This document shows positions 1 through 6,800 of a DNA stretch of 7,921 bases, piece after piece (positions within the stretch are counted from its first letter, which is position 1; every line of letters starts with the position of its first letter). The DNA lies in NCBI GenBank assembly GCA_027071965.1, contig JALSYJ010000294.1, forward strand, positions 1-7,921. The letters run 5' to 3'. A model generated the notes under the pieces. It saw nothing but the letters and a program-made list of their open reading frames with translations, was not told where the DNA came from and did no database searches. Both the position numbers and the translations under genes were made by a program. The stretch comes from Robiginitomaculum sp. (GTDB taxonomy: Bacteria > Pseudomonadota > Alphaproteobacteria > Caulobacterales > Maricaulaceae).

Positions 1-356
1 TAGCGCACAAAAACTCCTCAAGTAGCCGCTAGGCGGTAGCGCACAAAGACTCCTCAAGTAGCGAAGCGGTAGGACATATACCCGTCCTCAAGTAGCCGCT
101 AGGCGATAGGACATTAAAGACTCCCTCAAGTAGCCGCTAGGCGATAGGACATTAAAGAGTCCTCAAGTAGCCGCTAGGCGATAGGACATTAAAGAGTCCT
201 CAAGTAGCCGATAGGCGGTAGGACATTAAAAGAGCTTCCCACTTTTGCTAAAAATGCAAATCCTTGTTCATCGCATTTTTGAACCGCAAAACCCGTCCTC
301 AAGTAGCCGATAGGCGGTAGGACATTAAAAGAGCTTCCCACTTTTACTAAAAATGC
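1..356. repeat. Array of seven REP-like direct repeats plus one partial copy
   Basis: Copies begin with CCTCAAGTAGC at 16, 52, 86, 124, 161, 198 and 297; positions 1-15 are the tail of an earlier copy. The basic unit is 34-38 bp, and copies at 124-160 and 161-197 are identical 37-mers. Each carries GTAG followed by an imperfect palindrome, CCGC-TAG-GCGG in its best form (copy 1). The variants are CCGCTAGGCGA, CCGATAGGCGG, and a shortened GCGAAGCGG in copy 2. Many copies also have GTCCT before and AGGAC after the palindrome, which can pair as an outer stem. The last two copies extend to 60 bp (198-257 and 297-356) with one mismatch and a 99-bp period. GTAG plus a small palindrome is the hallmark of REP elements; calling these REP-like is inference. 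No open reading frame is supported in this stretch. The unit is not a multiple of three, and the sequence between palindromes is itself repeated, so it is not CRISPR. Confidence 0.85.
250..280. terminator. Symmetric stem-loop with T-tail, possible bidirectional terminator
   Basis: An 8-bp perfect inverted repeat, AAAAATGC (250-257) and GCATTTTT (273-280), encloses a 15-nt loop. Read on either strand it ends in five Ts, as in a rho-independent terminator. However, the stem is A/T-rich with only two G:C pairs, so it would be weak. It lies about 80-110 bp beyond the stop of mmsA, in the downstream direction of the minus-strand operon. Confidence 0.3.
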
Positions 357-359
357 TCT
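327..359 (-). terminator. Possible weak terminator overlapping the mmsA stop codon
   Basis: On the minus strand AGAGC (359-355) pairs with GCTCT (334-330), and the second arm runs into TTTT at 330-327. The 20-nt loop contains a smaller TTTT-AGT-AAAA pairing. The 5-bp stem begins inside the mmsA stop codon. It is formed partly by the last repeat copy; the matching region of the previous copy (231-257) lacks the GCTCT arm. The stem is short and the T-run brief, so this is tentative. Confidence 0.25.
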
Positions 360-1854
360 AGTCCATGCTTGGAAATGTAAACTGCGCGCCGGAGCGGATA
401 CCGGTCGGCCAGCGCGCGGTTACGGTTTTCAGGCGCGTATAAAAATGCACCGCTTCCGGCCCGTAAATGCCGTGCGCACCAAAGCTGGAGCGTTTCCAGC
501 CGCCAAAGCTGTGGGTGGCCACCGGTACCGGGATCGGCACATTTATCCCGACCATGCCGACCTTGATACGCTTGGCAAAGTCGCGGGCCGCATCACCATC
601 ACGGGTAAAAATAGCGGTGCCATTACCGTATTCGTGGGTGTTGATTAGCTTGACCGCCTCGGCATAATCCCTGGCCCGCAATACGCTTAATACCGGCCCG
701 AAAATTTCGGTTTTATAGACACTCATATCGGGTGTGACCTGATCCAGTAATGTACCACCCAGCCAAAAACCGTCCTCATAGCCTTGCAACTTCAAGCCCC
801 GGCCATCAACCACCACCTTTGCGCCTTCTTTCTCGCCAGCATCAATACAGGCCGATATTCTATCTTTTGCTTCGGCAATAATAATCGGCCCCATCTCGGC
901 AGAGGTGTCAGTGCTTGGGCCAATTTTAAGCGCTGCCACTTGTGGGGCCAGTTTTTCCACCAACTTGTCGGCGGTTTCTTCGCCGATCGGCACCGCCACT
1001 GATATTGCCATACAGCGTTCGCCAGCCGAGCCAAAACCAGCCCCCATCAATGCGTCGGCTGCTTGGTTCAAGTCAGCATCAGGCATGATAATCATATGGT
1101 TCTTGGCACCGCCCAAGGCCTGCACCCGCTTTCCCGAAGCACAGCCGCGAGTATAGACATATTCAGCTATTGGGGTGGAGCCAACAAAGCTAACCGCCTG
1201 TATTTCCTGATGATCCAGCACCGCATCAACTGCGGATTTACCGCCATGAACCACGTTTAGCACCCCGTCCGGCAAGCCAGCCTCTTTGAATAAATCAATG
1301 ATCAAATTGGCACTGGACGGGTCGCGCTCGGAGGGTTTTAAGACAAATGTATTACCACATGCCAAAGCCATTGGGATCATCCACAACGGCACCATTGACG
1401 GAAAATTAAACGGGGTAATTCCAGCGACCACGCCTAAGGGCTGACGCTCGGCAAAACTGTCAATACCGGGACCAACATCACGGGAGAAATCGCCTTGTAG
1501 ATGTGCGGCAATCCCGGATGCATATTCCACAACTTCAAGAGCGCGTGTGACCTCGCCCAACGCATCATCATGAGTTTTTCCATGTTCAAGCGAAATAGTT
1601 TTGGCAATTTCATCACGGCGGCGGTTCATTACTTCGCGCAGAGCAAACATCACGCGAGCGCGCTTGGCCGGGGGAGTATCAGCCCAGCTTTCAAAGGCTT
1701 GTTTTGCAGCTTGCACCGCCGCGTCAATTTCCGCAGCCGCGCCCAGCACCACTTCTGCAATTTGCTCGCCAGTGGCAGGGTTAAAAACCGGCTGGCTGCG
1801 CCCTGTGCTTCCGATGGTCTCCTGGCCGCCAATAATGTGTTTGATGGTTTTCAA
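358..1854 (-). CDS. mmsA: CoA-acylating (methyl)malonate-semialdehyde dehydrogenase
   Basis: This enzyme oxidises malonate semialdehyde to acetyl-CoA, or methylmalonate semialdehyde to propionyl-CoA, with NAD+ and CoA and release of CO2, in the cytoplasm. The 498-residue length is normal for the family. The aldehyde dehydrogenase fold is clear: FNFPS at 150-154, GSTP at 225-228, nucleophile Cys281 in GERCMA, and KTEIFGP at 381-387. Two features mark the MSDH branch. Non-acylating enzymes have a general-base Glu before LGG; here it is Ala246, within ALGGAKNH. Arg280 and probably Arg104 correspond to the carboxylate-binding arginines described in B. subtilis IolA. The start is TTG, because an in-frame TAG lies four codons upstream and the next Met is residue 69; MKTIKHIIGG fits the usual family N-terminus. 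It is the last gene of the pyrimidine operon, 9 nt after the aminotransferase. IolA-type myo-inositol use is an alternative role, but the neighbours favour beta-alanine and aminoisobutyrate breakdown. Confidence 0.95.
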   Translation of the reverse strand: MKTIKHIIGGQETIGSTGRSQPVFNPATGEQIAEVVLGAAAEIDAAVQAAKQAFESWADTPPAKRARVMFALREVMNRRRDEIAKTISLEHGKTHDDALGEVTRALEVVEYASGIAAHLQGDFSRDVGPGIDSFAERQPLGVVAGITPFNFPSMVPLWMIPMALACGNTFVLKPSERDPSSANLIIDLFKEAGLPDGVLNVVHGGKSAVDAVLDHQEIQAVSFVGSTPIAEYVYTRGCASGKRVQALGGAKNHMIIMPDADLNQAADALMGAGFGSAGERCMAISVAVPIGEETADKLVEKLAPQVAALKIGPSTDTSAEMGPIIIAEAKDRISACIDAGEKEGAKVVVDGRGLKLQGYEDGFWLGGTLLDQVTPDMSVYKTEIFGPVLSVLRARDYAEAVKLINTHEYGNGTAIFTRDGDAARDFAKRIKVGMVGINVPIPVPVATHSFGGWKRSSFGAHGIYGPEAVHFYTRLKTVTARWPTGIRSGAQFTFPSMD

Positions 1855-1866
1855 AATAATTTCCTA
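1855..1866 (-). promoter_or_regulatory. Ribosome binding site and junction for the TTG start of mmsA
   Basis: On the minus strand AGGA (1865-1862) overlaps the TAG stop of the aminotransferase and lies 7 nt before the TTG start of mmsA. The only codons between TAG and TTG are GAA ATT ATT, and the two genes share a reading frame. This spacing supports TTG as the start and suggests translational coupling. Confidence 0.6.
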
Positions 1867-3183
1867 ATCAATGGTTTGCAAGACATCGCGCATGGTTTGG
1901 AATATGAAGTCAATTTCAGATTTTTTGATAATAAGCGGCGGTGAGAATGCGATAATATCGCCGGTGGTGCGTATCAGCAGTCCCTTATCATAAGCCTTTA
2001 GAAACGCTTGCGTGGCTCGTTTGGTTACTTGGCCGGGAATGGACTGTAGCTCCACCGCGCCAATAAAGCCCATATTGCGGACATCAATAACATGGGGTAA
2101 CCCGGCCAGCGAATGCACAGCTTCCTGCCAATAATCCCAAAGCTCAGCTCCACGGGTGAATAAGCCATCTTCCTCATAGGTATCCAACGTGGCTAATGCG
2201 GCGGCACAGGCTATTGGATTGGCCGAATAAGTATAGCCGTGAAACAGCTCGATTAACTCCTCCGGCCCCTGCATAAAAGCATCATATACCTGGTTGGAGA
2301 CGAAAACCGCACCCATCGGGATCACCCCATTGGCAATAGCTTTGGCAGTACAGGTAATATCCGGCTCAATTCCAAAATAATTAGCGGCAAATGGCGTACC
2401 CATACGGCCAAAACCGGTAATTACCTCATCCCATATCAGCAAAATACCATGCTTTTTGGTAATTTCACGAAGCCGCTCCAAATAGCCTTTTGGTGGCATG
2501 ATAACACCTGCGGAACCAGCAATCGGTTCGACAATTACCGCAGCAATTGTTGATGGGTCATGCAATTCGCAAAGCCGCTCCAGATCATCGGCCAGATATG
2601 CGCCGTGTTCAGGTTGCCCCTTGGTAAACAGGTTTTCCTCTAGCCCATGAGTGTGACGTAAATGATCAACACCAGAGACCAAAGTACCAAACATTTTGCG
2701 GTTTGCAGGCATGCCGCCAACGGAGGTTCCGCCAAAATTGACCCCGTGATAGCCCTTTTCGCGACCAATTAGCCTTGTACGATGACCTTCGCCACGCGCA
2801 CGGTGATAAGCTATGGCAATTTTAAGAGCGGTTTCAACGCTTTCCGAGCCGGAATTGGTGAAGAACACATGATCCAGCTCGCCGGGCATGATGGACTTTA
2901 GCCGATTGGCCAGCTCAAACGCCTTGGGGTGGCCCATTTGAAAGCCGGGACAATAGTCCATTTCCTCCACTTGATCCTGAATGGCTTTGACAATGCGCGG
3001 GCGTTTGTGGCCCGCATTACAGCACCAAAGACCAGATATGCCGTCCATTACCGTACGCCCATCATGAGTGGTGTAATACATGCCTTCGGCGGCAACGAAT
3101 AATCTCGGGCTTTTCTTAAACGCCCGGTTTGGGGTAAAACCCATCCAATAGGCGTCCAGATCATTTGGAACAGGTGCGCTCAT
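1864..3183 (-). CDS. Class III omega-amino acid:pyruvate aminotransferase (beta-alanine transaminase type)
   Basis: This is a PLP-dependent class III (fold-type I) aminotransferase. In this operon it most likely moves the amino group of beta-alanine, and of 3-aminoisobutyrate, onto pyruvate, giving malonate or methylmalonate semialdehyde for MmsA. Visible signatures are SGSES at 111-115 (cofactor phosphate), GYHG at 144-147 (ring stacking), WDEVITGFGR at 251-260 with PLP-binding Asp252, and Schiff-base Lys281 in TAKAIANGVIPMGAV. Arg405, in GLLIRTTGD, matches the substrate-carboxylate arginine region of omega-amino-acid:pyruvate enzymes. The 439 residues are typical. The start ATG lies 4 nt after the preA stop; a GGAG within the end of preA (3194-3191) is spaced 7 nt from it. 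Putrescine, taurine or GABA transaminases share the fold, so substrate choice is inferred from context. Confidence 0.88.
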   Translation of the reverse strand: MSAPVPNDLDAYWMGFTPNRAFKKSPRLFVAAEGMYYTTHDGRTVMDGISGLWCCNAGHKRPRIVKAIQDQVEEMDYCPGFQMGHPKAFELANRLKSIMPGELDHVFFTNSGSESVETALKIAIAYHRARGEGHRTRLIGREKGYHGVNFGGTSVGGMPANRKMFGTLVSGVDHLRHTHGLEENLFTKGQPEHGAYLADDLERLCELHDPSTIAAVIVEPIAGSAGVIMPPKGYLERLREITKKHGILLIWDEVITGFGRMGTPFAANYFGIEPDITCTAKAIANGVIPMGAVFVSNQVYDAFMQGPEELIELFHGYTYSANPIACAAALATLDTYEEDGLFTRGAELWDYWQEAVHSLAGLPHVIDVRNMGFIGAVELQSIPGQVTKRATQAFLKAYDKGLLIRTTGDIIAFSPPLIIKKSEIDFIFQTMRDVLQTID

Positions 3184-3187
3184 TGCT

Positions 3188-4462
3188 TCACTCCGCTGAT
3201 TTCATGGTGTTTTTCGGATGATCCGGCCAGGTGACATAAGGCAGAGCATTATCCACCGGCTCCATAGTGATACACTCAGGCACTGGACAGACCATTTGGC
3301 ACAGATTACAGCCAACACATTCATCATCAATCACGCTAAATTTGCGACTGCCATCGGCCTGTATTTGCATTAAAATCGCCTGATGCGAGGTGTCCTCACA
3401 GGCGATATGACAGCGGCCACACTCAATACAGGTTTGGGTGTCAATTTTGGCCTTTAGATCATAATTCATGTTCAGATCGTTCCAGTTGACAGTATTTGGC
3501 ACTGCCATTCCTCGAAAATCTGAAATATTACGATAGCCTTTTTCGTCCATAAAATCCGACAGGCCATCGTTTAAGTCCTCAATGATCCGAAAGCCGTATA
3601 ACATCGCCGCAGTGCAGACCTGTAATGCATTGGCGCCAAGCGCAATGAATTCCGCAGCATCACGCCAAGTGGTAATACCGCCAATCGCCGATATATCCAA
3701 ATCTTTGGTTGCGACATTGCGGGCAATTTCTGCAACCATGTGCAAGGCAATCGGCTTTACTGCAGCACCGCAATAACCGCCATGGGTTCCCTTGCCGTCC
3801 AGCACTGGCTTTGGTGCCATTTGATCAAGATCAACGCCAATTACCGAGTTTACCGTATTGATCAATGCCACCGCATCGGCCCCGCCCGCAAGCGCTGCTT
3901 CGGCTGGCAGCAAAATATCGGTAGTATTGGGTGTTAGCTTGGTAAATACTGGAATATCCACCGCTTCGCGCACCCATCTGGTGGTGTTTTGCACCAGTTC
4001 CGGAACCTGTCCAATAGCCGAGCCCATGCCGCGCTCGCACATTCCATGGGGACAGCCCAAGTTCAGCTCAATACCATGCACCCCGGAATTGGCAATTTTG
4101 ATCGCCAGTTCTTTCCACAATTCTTCTTCGACAGGAGCCATCATCGAGCCGATTATTACCCGATCCGGATAGTTTGTGCGCACCCGCTCAATTTCACGAA
4201 GATTAACCTCTAATGGCCGATCCGAGATCAGCTCGATATTGTTCATGCCCAAAATGCCGCGTGCCGTGTCTTTGTGAACGCCGTATCTGGAGGTTACATT
4301 GACCACTGGCGGATCCTCGCCCAAGGTTTTCCAAACCACACCGCCCCAGCCAGCAGCAAATGCCCGCTCCACATTATATTGCTTGTCCGTAGGTGGGGCC
4401 GAGGCCAACCAAAACGGGTTAATGGTTTCAATTCCAGCAATAGTACAGCCCAGATCAGCCAT
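3188..4462 (-). CDS. preA: Dihydropyrimidine dehydrogenase, FMN catalytic subunit PreA
   Basis: This is the catalytic half of bacterial dihydropyrimidine dehydrogenase, which reduces uracil or thymine to the 5,6-dihydro form, working with PreT. The 424-residue protein has a DHOD-like FMN barrel (about 5-310) and a C-terminal ferredoxin domain. Two Fe-S motifs are complete: Cys345/348/351/355 and Cys382/385/388/392. Active-site residues of pig DPD align well: Lys45 (K574), Asn75 (N609), Asn134 (N668), Cys137 (catalytic C671) in NLGCPHGM, and Asn202-Thr203 (N736-T737). Gly136 replaces Ser670. I chose the ATG at 4462, 16 codons inside the longest open frame (which begins at 4510). It has GGAGG 5 nt upstream, overlaps preT by only 8 nt, and begins the conserved domain directly (MADLGCTIAG). 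Translation is probably coupled to preT. Other names for the subunit include PydB. Confidence 0.93.
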   Translation of the reverse strand: MADLGCTIAGIETINPFWLASAPPTDKQYNVERAFAAGWGGVVWKTLGEDPPVVNVTSRYGVHKDTARGILGMNNIELISDRPLEVNLREIERVRTNYPDRVIIGSMMAPVEEELWKELAIKIANSGVHGIELNLGCPHGMCERGMGSAIGQVPELVQNTTRWVREAVDIPVFTKLTPNTTDILLPAEAALAGGADAVALINTVNSVIGVDLDQMAPKPVLDGKGTHGGYCGAAVKPIALHMVAEIARNVATKDLDISAIGGITTWRDAAEFIALGANALQVCTAAMLYGFRIIEDLNDGLSDFMDEKGYRNISDFRGMAVPNTVNWNDLNMNYDLKAKIDTQTCIECGRCHIACEDTSHQAILMQIQADGSRKFSVIDDECVGCNLCQMVCPVPECITMEPVDNALPYVTWPDHPKNTMKSAE

Positions 4463-5801
4463 TTGCGCCTCCCAGATAATTATGGATGCCTTTAGCTGCG
4501 ATTTTGCCATCTTGCACCGCCTGCACAGTCAAGTCCTCACCAGAGGCAATACAGTCACCGCCAGCAAACACACCACAAATGTTAGTCTGGCCGTCATCAT
4601 CAACCTTGATTTTTCCATACTGTGTTTCCAGATCGCCCAATATCTGGTTTTCAAGGCTTTGCCCGATTGCTACCAATACCTGATCAGCAGGCAGGACAAA
4701 TTCATCTCCGGTGGCAAGTAATTTGCCGCTTTCTAATTTGGTTCGCTCAAAAACCATTGATTGCACCTTGTTTTTACCTTGTATTTTCAAAGGCCTTGCC
4801 CATTCACACAAGATCACACCATTGGTTTTTGCCAAATCCTGCTCCCAGGCAGTTGCTCCCATTTGGGCCAAGCCGCGCCGGTAAACCATTGTCACAGAAT
4901 TTGCGCCCAGACGTTTGGCCTGAATGGCTGCATCTATTGCAGTATTGCCGCCGCCGATCACGATTACCTGCTGGCCAGTTTTTAGCGCTGATTTGTCCTT
5001 GGCCTGACGTAAATCAGCAATGAATTGCAAGGCATCTTGCACGCCATTCAGGTTTTCGCCAGCAAGTCCTAATAAGTTGGCATTACCCAAGCCAATACCG
5101 ATGAACACTGCGTCGAATTCTTCTTGTAACTGTTCAAGAAAAATATCACGGCCAAAAGCTTGATTGTATTCTATGCAAATCCCGCCAATTCCTAAAATGA
5201 ACCCTACTTCACGAGCGGCAAAATCATTGACCATCTTGTAAGCTGCAAGCCCGTATTCGTTCAATCCTCCGGGCTTTTCACGTGCCTCGAACACCTGCAC
5301 ATCATGGCCCAAAACCGCCAGAGCATGCGCACAGGACAGACCCGCAGGCCCGGCACCGATAATGGCGATTGTCTTGCCGGTTTCAGGTTTGCGCGCAAAG
5401 AGGTGAGATGATGCCGCCGCAATCACCGGATCAACCGCATGACGTTGCAGGGCACTGATGTTTATGGGGTGATCTTCGCCTTTGGCAAGTACGCATTTCT
5501 GTTCGCACAGAATCTCGGTGGGACAGGCTCGGGCACAGGTTCCGCCCATAATATTGGCACTTAAAATAGTTCTGGCGGCACCGGCATCATTACCCGTGGC
5601 AATTTGGCGAATAAATTTGGGAATATCAATTGCGGTAGGACAGGCAATTACACAAGGAGCATCATAACAAAACAGGCAGCGGCTGGCTTCCATCCCGGCT
5701 TGCTGCGCATTTAGCGGTGGATGCAAATCATCAAAATTGCGGGTAATTTGCTGCGCTGACAACCTGCTGTCTTTGGCGCTATCTATTGGTTGCTCGTCCA
5801 T
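4455..5801 (-). CDS. preT: Dihydropyrimidine dehydrogenase, FAD/NAD(P)H subunit PreT
   Basis: This is the electron-input subunit of bacterial dihydropyrimidine dehydrogenase: it takes hydride from NAD(P)H onto FAD and passes electrons through Fe-S clusters to PreA. The 448 residues follow the GltD-like plan. An N-terminal Fe-S domain has Cys42/45/50/54 and Cys89/93/99/103. It is followed by an FAD Rossmann motif GAGPAG (149-154), an NAD(P)H motif GGGNTA (283-288) with YRRG at 307-310, and the FAD-closing GVFAGGD (410-416). Gln119 sits 16 residues after Cys103, exactly as Gln156 follows Cys140 in mammalian DPD, where that Gln is an unusual cluster ligand; the same ligation is likely here. It is first in the operon. 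The ATG has only a weak GGGCG-type ribosome site upstream. Glutamate synthase small subunit is the main look-alike, but preA next door settles it. NADH versus NADPH preference cannot be read with certainty. Confidence 0.93.
   Translation of the reverse strand: MDEQPIDSAKDSRLSAQQITRNFDDLHPPLNAQQAGMEASRCLFCYDAPCVIACPTAIDIPKFIRQIATGNDAGAARTILSANIMGGTCARACPTEILCEQKCVLAKGEDHPINISALQRHAVDPVIAAASSHLFARKPETGKTIAIIGAGPAGLSCAHALAVLGHDVQVFEAREKPGGLNEYGLAAYKMVNDFAAREVGFILGIGGICIEYNQAFGRDIFLEQLQEEFDAVFIGIGLGNANLLGLAGENLNGVQDALQFIADLRQAKDKSALKTGQQVIVIGGGNTAIDAAIQAKRLGANSVTMVYRRGLAQMGATAWEQDLAKTNGVILCEWARPLKIQGKNKVQSMVFERTKLESGKLLATGDEFVLPADQVLVAIGQSLENQILGDLETQYGKIKVDDDGQTNICGVFAGGDCIASGEDLTVQAVQDGKIAAKGIHNYLGGANG
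4468..4472 (-). promoter_or_regulatory. Ribosome binding site deciding the preA start
   Basis: GGAGG on the minus strand (4472-4468) lies 5 nt before the ATG at 4462-4460 and inside the 3' end of preT. This supports the internal start over one at 4510, which would need a 56-nt overlap and add a non-conserved 16-residue leader. Confidence 0.7.
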
Positions 5802-5922
5802 TTATCGCCCGTTCTTGTTTTTGTTTTGCCTATCTTTTAGCAAATATCAAACCCGATCAAGTTTTAACTAACTCTAGAATAAGGCGTTAAATTATCACAA
5901 AACAATCATTTATGAAAATTAC

Positions 5923-5949
5923 CGCCTGCTTTGACGTTCTTTGCAGGCG
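5923..5949. promoter_or_regulatory. GC-rich inverted repeat in the divergent promoter region
   Basis: CGCCTGC (5923-5929) and GCAGGCG (5943-5949) are perfect 7-bp arms around a 13-nt centre, TTTGACGTTCTTT. It stands out in AT-rich surroundings and has no T-run on either side, so an operator is more likely than a terminator. Which of the two genes it would serve is unknown. Confidence 0.35.
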
Positions 5950-6027
5950 TATAAACTTAAAAAATTGAGCCAAGTAACTATTATGTGGGAACAGCGCTCT
6001 TCTCAAATACCAAATAAAACCCATCAC

Positions 6028-6056
6028 TTTATAGAAAAGCATGAAAGTGTTATATT
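6028..6056 (+). promoter_or_regulatory. Candidate aqpZ promoter
   Basis: TTTATA (6028-6033, four of six matches to TTGACA) and TATATT (6051-6056, five of six to TATAAT) are 17 bp apart. Transcription would start about 50 nt before the aqpZ ATG. An inverted repeat CACTTT/AAAGTG (6025-6030 and 6044-6049) overlaps the -35 box and spacer and could be a regulator site. Supported by sequence match only. Confidence 0.35.
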
Positions 6057-6112
6057 ACCTGCATTCTACTAGAATCAGGGGCGGACGTTAAATTTCACCA
6101 CGGGGGAATATC

Positions 6113-6787
6113 ATGAAAAAATACATTGCAGAATTGATTGGCACAGCGACTTTGGTGCTATTTGGTTGCGGCGCGGCAGTATTGGCCGGATCAGAGATTG
6201 GCCAGGCAGGAATTGCTGCTGCCTTTGGTTTGGCAATTGTGGCCATGGCCTATGGAATTGGGCCGATATCTGGCTGTCACGTTAATCCTGCGGTTTCATT
6301 TGGCGCATTTGTTTCCGGGCGCATGGAGGCACCGGAAATGCTAAAGTACTGGATAGCGCAATTTGTTGGCGCAGCAATTGGTGCGGCATTGGTTTATCTG
6401 ATTGCCTCGGGCAAAGCTGGTTATGATCTGGCGCAAAATGGTCTTGGACAAAATGGCTGGGGCGAGGGCTATTTAGGCGAATACTCCTTGCAATCTGCTC
6501 TGATTTTTGAGGTGGTGGCGACATTCTTGTTTGTATTGGTAATCTTGGGCGCGACCAGTGATAAGGCACCGGCGGCAATGGCCGGTCTGTCTATTGGCTT
6601 GACTTTATGGGTGATACATCTGGTTGGCATTCAAGTAACCGGAGTATCAGTTAACCCGGCGCGTAGTTTTGGCCCGGCCTTGTTTACCGGCTTTGAGCAA
6701 TTATGGCTGTTTTTGGTGGCTCCACTAATTGGCGCAGCTTTGGCCGGTTTATTGTTCAAGTGGAACATACTGGAAGACAAAGAATAA
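6113..6787 (+). CDS. aqpZ: Aquaporin Z-type water channel
   Basis: This is an inner-membrane major intrinsic protein, expected as a tetramer that carries water. The 224 residues are normal for AqpZ (E. coli 231). Six membrane segments and both half-helix signatures are visible: HVNPAVS with NPA at 58-60, and SVNPARS with NPA at 181-183. The selectivity filter has Phe38, His169 and Arg184, as in water-specific AqpZ rather than GlpF, which has Trp and Gly. The fourth position, Thr183 in E. coli, is Val178 here. Cys55 directly precedes the histidine of the first NPA region (SGCH), where E. coli has Gly. The ATG follows a strong GGGGGA site at 6102-6107. The gene stands alone, divergent from the pyrimidine operon, and is followed by a large hairpin. 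No functional link to pyrimidine use is evident. Confidence 0.93.
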   Translation: MKKYIAELIGTATLVLFGCGAAVLAGSEIGQAGIAAAFGLAIVAMAYGIGPISGCHVNPAVSFGAFVSGRMEAPEMLKYWIAQFVGAAIGAALVYLIASGKAGYDLAQNGLGQNGWGEGYLGEYSLQSALIFEVVATFLFVLVILGATSDKAPAAMAGLSIGLTLWVIHLVGIQVTGVSVNPARSFGPALFTGFEQLWLFLVAPLIGAALAGLLFKWNILEDKE

Positions 6788-6800
6788 GCTTACCCTTCAC

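Larger units (their letters stand above)
5802..6112. other. Divergent intergenic region between preT and aqpZ
   Basis: This 311-bp AT-rich spacer separates two divergent genes and must hold both promoters. No coding frame or RNA gene is evident. It contains two inverted repeats (5923-5949 and 6025-6049) and a plausible aqpZ promoter (6028-6056). For preT, the minus strand shows TTGATC and TTGATA boxes between about 5840 and 5860, but no convincing matched -10, so I do not place that promoter. On the plus strand TTGACG (5931-5936) is followed by TATAAA (5950-5955) at only 13 bp, too close for a normal sigma-70 promoter. Confidence 0.5.

Noticed and set aside
1..356. CRISPR array.
   Set aside because: The sequence between palindromes is repeated as well, units are contiguous, and there are no unique spacers or cas genes.
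1501..1944. A 147-codon plus-strand open frame over the mmsA start and the aminotransferase end.
   Set aside because: It is antisense to two well-conserved genes and crosses their junction; no initiation signal supports it.
3188..4462. Apparent loss of the catalytic cysteine in PreA, since the loop reads SAIGQ where the mammalian loop has LACGQ.
   Set aside because: The catalytic Cys671 of pig DPD is the one in NLSCPHGM, which aligns with Cys137 here. The later loop position is not the catalytic residue.
4463..4510. The extended preA N-terminus starting at 4510.
   Set aside because: It would overlap preT by 56 nt and add a leader not seen in the family, whereas the ATG at 4462 has a GGAGG site and begins the conserved domain.
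5838..5875. FNR-type box upstream of preT, from repeated TTGAT on the minus strand.
   Set aside because: The two TTGAT copies are in direct rather than inverted orientation, so the dyad needed for FNR is absent.
5931..5955. TTGACG plus TATAAA as a sigma-70 promoter for aqpZ.
   Set aside because: The spacer is only 13 bp and the boxes lie within and beside an inverted repeat; the pair at 6028-6056 has correct spacing.
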